This document shows, one piece after another, positions 29,435-39,166 of a stretch of 64,000 nt of DNA; within the stretch, counting starts at the first letter, position 1; each line of letters starts with the position of its first letter. Made by a program: the position numbers and the translations under genes. The stretch lies in NCBI GenBank assembly GCA_030949565.1, contig JAUZSK010000078.1:1-64000 (forward strand), written 5' to 3'. The notes under the pieces are model-generated. The model worked only from the letters and a program-made list of their open reading frames with translations. It made no database searches and was not told where the DNA came from. This DNA comes from Enterobacterales bacterium (GTDB lineage: Bacteria > Pseudomonadota > Gammaproteobacteria > Enterobacterales > Kangiellaceae).

Positions 29435-30627
29435 CTATGTAATTATTATCCTTTCATTTAATTGTTGTTCAACGTTATTAATTAAACTAACCATTTGGCT
29501 TTTTAATCCCGCGGGTAATTCACTTTTGTGTACTTCCGCTGCCTTTGGTAACTGACTGTCCGAAAGAATAAATAACTGATCGAAATGGATTGTGTCGTTT
29601 TTTACTAGCAGGCAATAAGATTGATCACTCAATTGCCCAACCATGGCATATTCCACTAATTGTTCCAATTGGATTATTAGTTGCTCACTTTGATGAATAG
29701 TCACCTTTTCAGCCAGTTGATGTAGCGACAGACTTTTGCCAACACTTTGCGCTCGTCCCAGCAAGACCAAAATACTTGCCATACTAATAAAAGGGTGGAC
29801 TTTAGTTTCTAATATTTTATATTCATCACTGCTTAACGCGTGGCAAAATTCTGCACCGAACAATACAATATTCCAACTTAAATAAAGCCAAATTAAGAAC
29901 AGTGGAATAGTTGCTAAAGCCCCAAATATAACCTGGTAAGTTGAAAAATATTCAACAAAAATTGCAAACCCGGTTTTTGCGATCTCAAATAAAAGAGTCG
30001 CTAAAACAGCAGAAAAGAAGGCTTGTTTAATCGGTATTTTCTATTTGGTATAACAAAGTACATTAAACTAAAAGTGAGGACTTCAGTCAATGCTGGTAAT
30101 CCGAGGGTCAACCAGCGGCTGTTTTCCTCTACTGCATCGGAAATCAATGGTAAAGTTTGCAGGTAGGATGTCACCAGCAAACTAGTTCCAAGTAAAATAG
30201 GTCCTAGGGTTAACACGGCCCAATAGACTAAAAATGTCTGTATAACAGATTTATGCCGCTTAATTTTCCATATATTATTAAAACTTATATCAATGGTCCG
30301 CATCATTAACAAAGCCGTCACTATTAGCATCGAAAAACCAACCGCCGACATTCCTTTGGTTTTGTTTACAAACTCAATTAGGTGACTTTGAACTGACTCG
30401 CCGGTGGTAGGAACAAAATATTGAAATATTACCTGTTGAAGTTGTACGGCTAAATCCTGAAAGTCAGGAATTAAAGATAAAAGTCCAAAAATAAGTGCCG
30501 TTAATGGTACAATTGCTAGCAGACTTGTCACGGTAAGCTCTGCGGCAACCGAAGAACATTTATCTCGTTTAAATTGCCCAAATAAGTGCCAAGTAAAGGA
30601 CTTCAACGCTATCCAATGGTTTGCCAT
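29435..30627 (-). CDS. YihY/BrkB family inner-membrane protein (one frameshift)
   Basis: Polytopic membrane protein. The first 208-residue frame includes SSVAAELTVTSLLAIVPLTALIFGLLSLIPDF and helices through LTFSLMYFVIPNRK. The frame breaks at the four-T run 30037-30040; one extra base gives NRKVPIKQAFFSAVLATLLF, which continues to EYFSTYQVIFGALATIPLFL and then a soluble C-terminal winged-helix-like tail (SLHQLAEKVTIHQSEQLIIQ). Total near 397 residues, normal for the longer YihY forms. Function is not settled; the old RNase BN label was withdrawn for E. coli YihY. Confidence 0.87.
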
Positions 30628-30692
30628 GTTTTATTCAACTCCAAGCTAGGGTAAAATAGGCTATAAGCAACTAACCTAAGGACTATCAAATT

Positions 30693-31043
30693 ATGTCTCA
30701 ATTTAAGATCTATCACAACCCGCGTTGTTCTAAGTCCCGCCAAACACTAGCATTGCTAGAAGAAAATGCTGTTGATCTCGAAGTGATTGAGTATTTAAAG
30801 ACACCTCCTACTGTGAAAGAACTGAAGCAGGTCATAGCGCTACTTAAAATCGAACCACTGCAACTTATGCGAAAAAACGAAGATGAGTATAAACAAGCGG
30901 GCTTAGATGACAAAAGCTTAACCAAAGATCAGCAAATTGCTTTGATGGTGGCCTATCCTAAAGTGATAGAGCGGCCTATCGTGATAGGTCAGGGGAAAGC
31001 TGCCATCGGGCGCCCACCAGAAAGTGTATTAGAGATCATTTGA
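30693..31043 (+). CDS. arsC: ArsC-family arsenate reductase (glutaredoxin type)
   Basis: 116 residues with the thioredoxin-fold active site YHNPRCSKSRQTL (catalytic Cys12), LKTPPTVKEL and the arginine motif ERPIVIGQGKAAIGRPPE. This suits YfgD/ArsC-type arsenate reductases. No arsR or arsB is nearby. The neighbours (yihY, wrbA, DUF2069) match the chromosomal housekeeping copy in Pseudomonas, so a detoxification role is not certain. The last 4 bp overlap the wrbA-like start. Confidence 0.9.
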   Translation: MSQFKIYHNPRCSKSRQTLALLEENAVDLEVIEYLKTPPTVKELKQVIALLKIEPLQLMRKNEDEYKQAGLDDKSLTKDQQIALMVAYPKVIERPIVIGQGKAAIGRPPESVLEII

Positions 31044-31651
31044 TGCCCTCTCAATCCTGCACAAAAATCCTTGTGGTTTACTATTCATCTTCTGGCGGCA
31101 CTCGAAAACTGGCCCATCTAATTGCCAAGGGGATTGAATCCGAGGGGCTAGAAGCGGTTATCCGCCAGGTACCAAGGGTTTCCAGCCAATGCGAGCAAAC
31201 TGAAAATGAGATACCCGAGCATGGCGACTGCTATGTTCAGCTTGAAGATTTGAAAGATTGTGCGGGTTTAGCGGTAGGTAGCCCTAGCCGTTTTGGAAAT
31301 ATGGCGGCACCGTTAAAATATTTCATCGATCAAACCAGCGATATTTGGATGAATGGCATACTTACGGGAAAACCTGTCACCTTTTTTAGCTCAGCGAGTA
31401 GCCTGCATGGTGGTCATGAATCGACGTTACTCAGCATGATGATTCCATTTTTGCATCATGGTATGTTGGTTATGGGATTACCCTACGCTGAAACCGATCT
31501 TCTTCACACCTCTACCGGTGGTACACCTTATGGGGTCAGCCACTGGTCTGGACCGAATAATGATTTGCCCCTTTCTGAAAGTGAAAAGACGCTAGCGGTT
31601 GCTCAAGGGCGACGTCTAGCGACAACTGCTACTAAGCTAAGCAAGAGCTAA
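31040..31651 (+). CDS. wrbA: NAD(P)H:quinone oxidoreductase, WrbA-like flavodoxin
   Basis: 203 residues. The FMN phosphate loop VVYYSSSGGTRKLAHLIAKG is at the N-terminus; AGLAVGSPSRFGNMAAPLKY and the tail GGTPYGVSHWSGPNNDLPLS are typical of WrbA/PnpB flavodoxin-like quinone reductases, which reduce quinones by two electrons. Overlaps arsC by 4 bp (ATGA) and is followed after 7 bp by the DUF2069 gene, so the three form an operon. Confidence 0.92.
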   Translation: MMPSQSCTKILVVYYSSSGGTRKLAHLIAKGIESEGLEAVIRQVPRVSSQCEQTENEIPEHGDCYVQLEDLKDCAGLAVGSPSRFGNMAAPLKYFIDQTSDIWMNGILTGKPVTFFSSASSLHGGHESTLLSMMIPFLHHGMLVMGLPYAETDLLHTSTGGTPYGVSHWSGPNNDLPLSESEKTLAVAQGRRLATTATKLSKS

Positions 31652-31658
31652 AACGAAA

Positions 31659-32105
31659 ATGAATCCGACAACAAAAATAGATCAACAGGCGATACCCGAT
31701 CCAACAGCTCCTATGATTATGGCACACCGCATTACTCTAATCGGTTATTGGGGCCTAGTCATTCTTATCCCTGTTTGGAACATTATCTGGTACCCGTCAA
31801 GCGCTTATTCTAACAATACCATAGCCTTCATATGGTTATTTCCTCTAATCTTTCCTATGTTTGGACTCACTAAAGGTAAAGCTTATACTCATGCCTGGTC
31901 AGGGTTTATCGCCGTTATATACCTGTGTCATGGTTTGGCATCTTTAGTAACCTCTATTGACGAATATATGGCAATTACGCTTGAAATAATATTTTCTACA
32001 ATGTTTCTATTCGGCGGTATGTACTTTGCGCGGTGGCGTGGTAAACAACTTGGATTACAGGTGCCTGGGCGCGACCACCTGAACCGTCAAGCCTTTTTAT
32101 ACTGA
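31659..32105 (+). CDS. DUF2069 membrane protein
   Basis: 148 residues with four predicted membrane helices. The stretch KGKAYTHAWSGFIAVIYLCH followed by GLASLVTSIDEY is typical of DUF2069 (YfgM-neighbour type) proteins. Function unknown. Third gene of the arsC-wrbA-DUF2069 unit. Ends 131 bp before the anaerobic promoter of narK1. Confidence 0.85.
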   Translation: MNPTTKIDQQAIPDPTAPMIMAHRITLIGYWGLVILIPVWNIIWYPSSAYSNNTIAFIWLFPLIFPMFGLTKGKAYTHAWSGFIAVIYLCHGLASLVTSIDEYMAITLEIIFSTMFLFGGMYFARWRGKQLGLQVPGRDHLNRQAFLY

Positions 32106-32138
32106 TCTCGCCCCTTATCCTTCAAACTAATTTTAAAA

Positions 32139-32164
32139 TACCCCTCCTTATTGACCCAGATCAA
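32139..32164 (+). promoter_or_regulatory. FNR-type box and NarL-like heptamer upstream of narK1
   Basis: TTGAC-CCAG-ATCAA at 32151-32164 matches the FNR/ANR consensus TTGAT-N4-ATCAA at nine of ten defined positions. Just upstream, TACCCCT at 32139-32145 fits the NarL heptamer TACYYMT. Both precede the first gene of the nitrate block by 70-100 bp. No narX/narL genes are in the window, so the heptamer is the weaker claim. Confidence 0.75.
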
Positions 32165-32236
32165 AAAGGTGTATAACTATCTTGTTACCCTAGCCGCGAA
32201 CTAAACCATTACACCTGATTAAAAAGGGGTCATCTC

Positions 32237-33573
32237 GTGGCGAGCCATAAATCTAAACAATATTCTGTGTTAACAATGAACACCCTGGCCTTTGCATTTA
32301 ACTTTGCAGTTTGGACGATGTTTTCTATCATCGGTCTAAAAATTAAACAAGAGCTTGGGCTTAGTGATACGCAATTTGGTGTTTTAGTGGCTACACCAAT
32401 CCTCACCGGATCTATTACACGCCTGCCGTTAGGCATGCTTACCGACCATTTTGGTGGTCGAAAAGTATTTTTACTGCAAATGGTACGCAGCGTGGCGAAT
32501 AGTCGGCGCTTCCTGGTTTGAAGCTCTGCCCGTACCTGTTGCCGGCAATATCTATTCGCTGGTCTTTTTATTGGACTCGCTGGTGGCTCATTTGCTATCG
32601 GGATCGCTTATACCTCGGCTTGGTTTGAAAAAGACAAGCAGGGAACCGCAATGGGCATATTTGGCGCAGGTAATGCGGGTGCTGCTATTACCAACCTCGT
32701 TGCACCAATGATTGTGGTCGCTGTCGGCTGGCGCATGGTCCCGACCTACTATTCTATCGCAATGGCTGTTATGGCGGTAATTTTTTGGCTCTTTACCTAT
32801 GATGAGCCCCAACAGCAAGAAAGAAAAGCTAAAGGGACTCATAAAACCATGGCTGATCAGCTAGCACCATTAAAGGAACTAAGAGTTTGGCGCTTTGGTC
32901 TTTATTATTACTTTGTTTTGCGTGGCTTTGTCGCTTTAGCCTTGTGGTTACCAAAATACTATATCGGTGAATATGGGCGATGCACAGTCTAAAAACAGCC
33001 TCTCTTATCACTATGATATTCACATTACCATCAGGAATGATACGCGCTCTTGGTGGCTACGCCTCCGATAAGCTAGGTGCCAGAACCGTTAACTGGTGGG
33101 TATTTTGGGTCTCTGCGGTTTGTTTATTCTTTTTATCCTATCCCGAAACCCATTTTGTGATTAAAGGTGTAGAGGGAAATATAGAATTTAATATAGCCCT
33201 CGATGTTTGGGTATTTACATCGCTTGTGTTCATTGTTGGTATTGCGCTCGGTTTTGGTAAAGCCAGTGTTTACAAACTACTTAATGATTATTATCCAGAA
33301 AATATGGGTTCCGTAGGCGGTATGGTAGGCGTGCTCGGCGGTTTAGGCGGTTTTACTCTACCTATATTCTTTGGATTACTTTCCGACTACACCAATATTC
33401 GCTCTTCAAACTTTATGCTGATGTTTGGCTTGGTTTCTGTATGTATGATTTGGATGAACTATTCAATTATTCACGCCAAAAAGAAAGCGAAATTCTATAA
33501 ATATAGAAACAAATTTAAACCTAACTTTCAGTATTCTCTCCAATTGAAAGTTGGGCCTATTTTCTCTTTTTAG
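32237..33573 (+). CDS. narK: NarK-type nitrate/nitrite transporter, first copy (in-frame stop and one frameshift)
   Basis: Major-facilitator protein with 12 helices: LAFAFNFAVWTMFSIIGLKI, LPLGMLTDHFGGRK and the nitrate-signature region GIFGAGNAGAAITNLVAPMI. The frame has a TGA at 32519-32521 within a divergent stretch, after which the same frame resumes (YLFAGLFIGLAGGSFAIGIA), and a shift near 32978 from KYYIGEYG into LKTASLITMIFTLPSGMIRA. It probably imports nitrate by proton symport (NarK1 type) for the reductase encoded downstream. The last ~15 codons lie over a strong hairpin, so the true stop may be earlier. Confidence 0.85.
33520..33573 (+). terminator. hairpin with T tract at the narK1/narK2 junction
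   Basis: CCTAACTTTCA pairs with TGAAAGTTGGG (11 bp with one mismatch) at 33520-33530 and 33545-33555, followed by CCTATTTTCTCTTTTT. It overlaps the end of the narK1 frame and lies 40 bp before the narK2 ribosome site. It may act as an attenuator setting the ratio of narK1 to downstream mRNA, or as an mRNA-stabilising element. Confidence 0.6.
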
Positions 33574-33613
33574 AAGAGACTCTTGGAGAGGTAACTCGTT
33601 AGGAGTAGTAGCT

Positions 33614-35218
33614 ATGTCAGATATACAAAAATGGGATGTCGAAGATTCCACATTTTGGGAATCGGAAGGCAAGAAAATTGCCAATCGAAACCTCTGGATT
33701 TCCATCCCGAGTCTATTGTCCGGCTTCGCAGTTTGGTTGTATTGGGGAATTATTACGGTTCAAATGCTTAACCTAGGCTTTCCTTATGCCAAGTCAGAAT
33801 TGTTTACCCTTATGGCCATAGCCGGTCTTACTGGCGCTACTTTAAGAATTCCCAGTAGTTTCTTTATTCGGCTTTGTGGAGGTCGAAATACCATTGTATT
33901 TACCACCGCATTACTAATGATACCTGCCATTGGTGCAGGTATAGCATTGCAAGATAAAAATACGCCACTTTGGATATTCCAAATCTTAGCGTTGCTTTCT
34001 GGTTTTGGTGGTGGCAACTTCGCCTCATCCATGTCCAATATCAGTTTCTTCTACCCTAAAAAACAACAAGGTCTTGCGCTAGGTTTAAACGCTGGACTCG
34101 GTAATTTTGGTGTGACGACTATGCAGATATTGGTGCCTTTGGTAATGACCTTTGGGATTTTTGGTGGTGATTCTATGATTCTCGAAAATACCAGTGGAAC
34201 ACTGATTGGTAAGATTCCGGCAGGCAGCGAAGCTTGGATTCAAAATGCGGGCTTTATTTGGTTGTTATTCCTTGTACCTTTAGCATTTGTTGGCTGGTTT
34301 GGTATGAACAATATAAAAGCCTCTCATGTTTCGCCCGATATTGGTAATCCATTTGTTTCTATATCCAAAATAAGCATGATGCTTTTAATTGGTTTCGCCA
34401 CGGCTATCTTCGGCTTATGGTTACTATTACCTGAAAGTGCTAATGGCTCTGGTTTTGGTGTACCCAAAGAAATAGTATTGGCTATCGTGGTTGTATTGAC
34501 AGTTTATGCGTTGAAGATATTACCCGGAGGCATCGGTGAAAGTCTAAGCCATCAGTATCAAATATTTAATAATAAACACACCTGGTCTATGAGTATTATT
34601 TATACCATGACATTCGGATCTTTTATCGGTTATTCCGCAGCTTTTGCATTAGCAATTAAGGTTATTTTCGGATACCAACATATTATGATCGAGGGTGTAA
34701 TGACCCATGAAACCATCAATACCAATGGTCCTAGCGCTTTGATGTATGCTTGGATGGGACCATTCATTGGTGCACTTATTCGCCCCGTCGGTGGTTGGAT
34801 TGCGGATAAAATAGGTGGCGCTAAAGTCACTCAAATAGTTTCCTTTGTTATGGTCGGCAGCGCTCTCGGTGTCGCATACTTTATGAAAGCGGCTTACGCT
34901 TCCGAAACGCCTGAAGAATTCTTTGTTCCATTTTTTGTACTATTTTTACTTTTATTTGCTGCAACCGGCATCGGCAACGGTTCGACTTTCCGAACCATTG
35001 CTATGGTGTTTAATAAAGAGCAAGCCGGTCCGGTATTAGGTTGGACATCTGCGATTGCCGCTTACGGTGCTTTTTATATTCCCAAAGTATTCGGCGAACA
35101 AATTAAAGCCACTACTCCAGAAAATGCACTCTACGGTTTCGCTATTTTCTATGCTGTTTGTATCGTAATTAATTGGTGGTTCTATTTAAGAAAAGGGGCC
35201 GAATTCCATAACCCTTAA
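33614..35218 (+). CDS. narK: NarK-type nitrate/nitrite transporter, second copy
   Basis: 534-residue MFS protein, intact. ATG at 33614 follows TTAGGAGTAGTAGC, a good ribosome site; the longer frame from 33551 starts inside the intergenic hairpin and is rejected. Typical segments are RNLWISIPSLLSGFAVWLYW, the nitrate-signature GFGGGNFASSMSNISFFYPK with GLALGLNAGLGNFGV, and AATGIGNGSTFRTIAMVF. This is the NarK2-type nitrate/nitrite antiporter. The tandem narK1-narK2 order before narGHJI is that of Pseudomonas and Paracoccus. Confidence 0.92.
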   Translation: MSDIQKWDVEDSTFWESEGKKIANRNLWISIPSLLSGFAVWLYWGIITVQMLNLGFPYAKSELFTLMAIAGLTGATLRIPSSFFIRLCGGRNTIVFTTALLMIPAIGAGIALQDKNTPLWIFQILALLSGFGGGNFASSMSNISFFYPKKQQGLALGLNAGLGNFGVTTMQILVPLVMTFGIFGGDSMILENTSGTLIGKIPAGSEAWIQNAGFIWLLFLVPLAFVGWFGMNNIKASHVSPDIGNPFVSISKISMMLLIGFATAIFGLWLLLPESANGSGFGVPKEIVLAIVVVLTVYALKILPGGIGESLSHQYQIFNNKHTWSMSIIYTMTFGSFIGYSAAFALAIKVIFGYQHIMIEGVMTHETINTNGPSALMYAWMGPFIGALIRPVGGWIADKIGGAKVTQIVSFVMVGSALGVAYFMKAAYASETPEEFFVPFFVLFLLLFAATGIGNGSTFRTIAMVFNKEQAGPVLGWTSAIAAYGAFYIPKVFGEQIKATTPENALYGFAIFYAVCIVINWWFYLRKGAEFHNP

Positions 35219-35245
35219 TGAAAATAATAGATTTTGAACACTGAA

Positions 35246-35273
35246 GGAGAAAGGCTAAAAGCCGCCTTTCTCC
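35246..35273 (+). terminator. hairpin between narK2 and narG
   Basis: GGAGAAAGG and CCTTTCTCC form a 9-bp perfect stem around CTAAAAGCCG, followed by AGTTTTCTATT. The T tract is short, so partial termination or mRNA protection is more likely than full termination. Confidence 0.55.
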
Positions 35274-35354
35274 AGTTTTCTATTAACGCATGGGAAAGAT
35301 TTATCAGTATTCCGTGCAACAGAGTCAATATATTCCAGTATACGGAGAGAATCG

Positions 35355-38300
35355 ATGAGTCATTTTTTGGATCGCTTACAGTTTTTTAAGAAGAAAACCG
35401 GCGAATTCTCGGACGGACATGGTGAAACCACCAATGAAAGCCGCGAATGGGAAAATAGTTATCGCCAACGATGGCAGCACGATAAGGTGGTTCGCTCGAC
35501 TCACGGAGTTAACTGTACTGGTTCCTGTTCATGGAAAATCTATGTTAAAAATGGATTAGTCACTTGGGAAACCCAGCAAACGGATTACCCTAGAACCAGA
35601 CCCGATCTACCAAATCATGAACCGAGAGGTTGTCCAAGAGGCGCAAGCTACTCATGGTATCTCTATAGCGCTAATCGATTGAAGTATCCTAAAATACGTA
35701 AACCATTAATGAAGCTATGGCGTGAAGCAAGAAAAACGCAGTCTCCTGTTGATGCTTGGGCCTCAATTGTTGAAGACAAAGAAAAATCAAAGTCCTATAA
35801 ATCCAAACGTGGACTCGGTGGATTTGTGCGTTCTAGTTGGGATGAAGCCAATGAAATGATTGCTGCTGCCAATGTGTATACGGCAAAAACATTTGGACCT
35901 GATCGTATTATCGGTTTTTCCCCCTATTCCCGCCATGTCGATGGTGTCTTACGCTGCCGGCTCTCGCTATTTATCCTTAATTGGCGGCGTTTGCCTAAGT
36001 TTTTACGATTGGTACTGCGATTTACCGCCGGCCTCGCCTATGACTTGGGGCGAACAAACCGATGTGCCGGAATCTGCCGATTGGTATAACTCGAATTATA
36101 TTATTGCTTGGGGTTCTAACGTACCTCAAACTCGTACGCCTGATGCTCACTTTTTAACTGAAGTTCGATACAAGGGCGCTAAAACCGTTTCTATCACACC
36201 TGACTATGCCGAAATATCCAAGCTAACTGATGAATGGCTAAGCCCTAAACAAGGCACCGATGCAGCCTTAGGAATGGCATTTGGTCATGTGATTTTAAAG
36301 GAGTTTCATTTAGAAAACCCGAGTGAATATTTTACCGATTATGTCCGTCGCTATACCGATTTTCCGATGCTGGTTATTCTTGAGAAACATGATGATGACT
36401 CTTTCAAGTCAACCCGTTTTTTACGCGCATCTGATTTGACCAAAGATCTTGGACAAGAAAACAATCCAGAGTGGAAAACGATTGCGTTTGATGAAAATAG
36501 CAAGAGTTTAGTATCGCCTCAAGGTTCCATTGGATATCGGTGGGGCCAAAAAGGAAAATGGAATATCGAGGCGAGAGAAGGAGCAAAGGGAAAGGAAGTT
36601 AAATTGCAACTTTCATTTATTGGAAAAGATGTCACACCCGTCGCCTTCCCTCATTTTGCTGCCACCAATAGTAACGATCACTGGGCCGGCTGTAACCAAG
36701 AAGAAATTCAAGTTCGGAATGTTCCCACTCAGCTGATCAAATCGGCGACTGGCGAGAAATTAGTGGTTGCAAGCGTTTACGATTTAATGATGGCTAACTA
36801 TGGAATTGATCGCGGTCTAGGTGGAAAAAGATGTTGCCTCCAGTTTTGATGATGACATTCCCTTTACCCCCGCATGGCAGGAAAAAATTACCGGCGTTCC
36901 TAGGAAACAAGTTATAAGAATTGCAAGAGAATTTGCTGATACCGCAAACAAAACCAAAGGTAAATCAATGATCATCGTTGGTGCGGCAATGAACCACTGG
37001 TATCACATGGACATGAATTATCGTGGACTAATTAATATGCTAATGATGTGTGGTTGTATAGGAAAATCTGGTGGTGGCTGGGCTCACTATGTAGGTCAAG
37101 AAAAATTAAGACCACAAACAGGTTGGTTACCCTTAGCTTTTGGCTTGGACTGGTCACGCCCTCCTCGTCAAATGAATGGTACATCTTTTTTTTCTACAAC
37201 CATTCATCTCAATGGAGACATGAGAAAGTCAGCATCCATGAAGTCTTGTCACCTCTAGCAGATAAGAAAGAATTTCCAGAACATATGCTTGATTATAATA
37301 TCAAAGCAGAACGCATGGGTTGGCTTCCTTCTGCGCCTCAATTAAACCAAAATCCACTACAAGTAACCAAAGATGCAGCGGCAGCTGGAATGGATGAAAA
37401 AGAGTTTCTAGTGCAAGAGCTAAAAAATGGCAACATTAAGTTTGCTTCAGAAGCGCCAGATGCGCCTGAAAATTTCCCGCGTAATATGTTTATTTGGCGT
37501 TCCAACCTACTCGGTTCATCTGGGAAAGGTCATGAGTATATGCTTAAGTATTTGCTTGGCGCAAAGCAACATGGCGTAATGAATGAAGACGTCGGCGTTA
37601 CTGGCGGTATAAAGCCGGATGAAGTTGAATGGGTTGATGATGGTGCGACCGGAAAAATCGACTTGGTTACCACATTAGATTTCCGTATGTCCTCAACTTG
37701 CATGTATTCAGATATTATTTTGCCTACCGCTTGCTGGTATGAAAAAGATGATTTAAATACTTCAGATATGCATCCTTTTATTCACCCTCTTTCGACTGCG
37801 GTTGACCCTGCATGGGAAGCAAGGTCGGATTGGGATATCTATAAAGGTATTGCCAAAAAATTCTCTGAATTAACTGAAGGACATTTGGCTGTAGAAAAAG
37901 ATATTGTTACCATACCGATGCTACATGATACCCCTGGAGAATTATCACAACCTTTTGATGTGAAAGATTGGAAAAAGGGCGAATGTGATTTAATCCCAGG
38001 CGTTACAGCGCCTAATATGCAGGTGGTTGAAAGGGACTATCCTAACACCTATAAAAAGTTTACCTCGTTAGGTCCATTATTAGAAAAATTAGGTAACGGT
38101 GGCAAAGGTATCAACTGGAAAGCGGATACCGAAGTGGATCTTTTAGGTGATTTAAACCATCGTCATGTCGATGAAGGTATCAACAAAGGTCGTCCAATTA
38201 TAGAGTCAGCTATTGATGCTGCAGAAACTATTTTAACCCTAGCTCCGGAAACCAATGGTTCTGTTGCAGTGAAAGCATGGCGAGCAATCGGGGAATTTAC

Positions 38301-39165
38301 CGGACGCGACCATACCCATTTAGCCTTGTCCAAGCAAGAAGAAAAAATACGTTTCAGAGATGTACAGGCACAGCCTCGTAAAATTATTTCTTCACCCACT
38401 TGGTCAGGGCTTGAAGATGAACACGTAAGCTACACTGCGGGATATACCAATGTACACGAATACATCCCTTGGCGCACGATAACCGGTCGACAACAATTTT
38501 ACCAAGACCATAAGTGGATGCAGGCTTTTGGAGAACAATTTGTTTCCTACCGACCACCGATTGATACCAAAACTATCGAGCAGGTTCGAGGTAGTAAATC
38601 TAACGGTAATAAAGAAATACTCCTAAACTGGATCACACCTCATCAAAAGTGGGGAATTCACAGTACCTACTCCGACAACTTATTAATGTTAACGCTATCT
38701 CGTGGCGGACCGATTATCTGGTTAAGCGAAAAAGATGCTCAATCTGCAGACATTGTCGACAACGACTGGGTGGAAGTATTTAACGTCAATGGTGCAATAG
38801 CCTGTCGTGCAGTGGTTTCACAACGAGTAGCTCAAGGCATGGTAATGATGTACCACGCTCAGGAACGAATCGTTAATGTTCCGGGAAGTGAAATGACGGG
38901 AACTCGTGGCGGACACCATAACTCTGTGACACGCGTGGTCATGAAGCCAACCCATATGATTGGAGGTTACGCGCAGCAATCTTGGGGTTTCAATTATTAT
39001 GGCACCGTCGGCTGTAATCGTGATGAAATGGTGTTGGTAAGAAAAATGAGCAAAGTTGATTGGCTAGAAGGTTCTGATGATAAAGATTCAACCGACGGTT
39101 TACCCCAAGCGTTAGCGCAAAACCCAGGTTCATGCAATCACACAGACCAAGCCTCGGAGAAGTAA
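35355..39165 (+). CDS. narG: respiratory nitrate reductase alpha subunit (three frameshifts)
   Basis: Molybdenum bis-MGD catalytic subunit that reduces nitrate to nitrite on the cytoplasmic face. Restored length is about 1270 residues (E. coli 1247). The FS0 cluster ligands [11 protein letters not shown] are near residue 50 and the Mo-ligand Asp region [17 protein letters not shown] follows. The frame is broken by an extra C in the run 35920-35924 ([20 protein letters not shown] on repair), an extra A in 36825-36829 ([14 protein letters not shown]), and two extra T, or one lost, in 37186-37193 ([18 protein letters not shown]). The C-terminal 640 residues are clean. Followed by narH after 1 bp. 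Confidence 0.95.
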
Positions 39166-39166
39166 A

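Noticed and set aside
30693-31043. An arsenic-resistance operon
   Set aside because: Only an ArsC-family gene is present, in its housekeeping context with wrbA and DUF2069; no arsR, arsB or acr3.
32519-32521. TGA in narK1 as a selenocysteine codon
   Set aside because: MFS transporters have no selenocysteine, and no SECIS-like hairpin follows.
33551-33613. N-terminal extension of narK2
   Set aside because: It starts in the intergenic hairpin; ATG 33614 has a clear ribosome site and gives the family N-terminus.
35355-39165. Programmed frameshifting in narG
   Set aside because: Three separate shifts of mixed sign at plain homopolymers with no slippery heptamer or pseudoknot; error is simpler.
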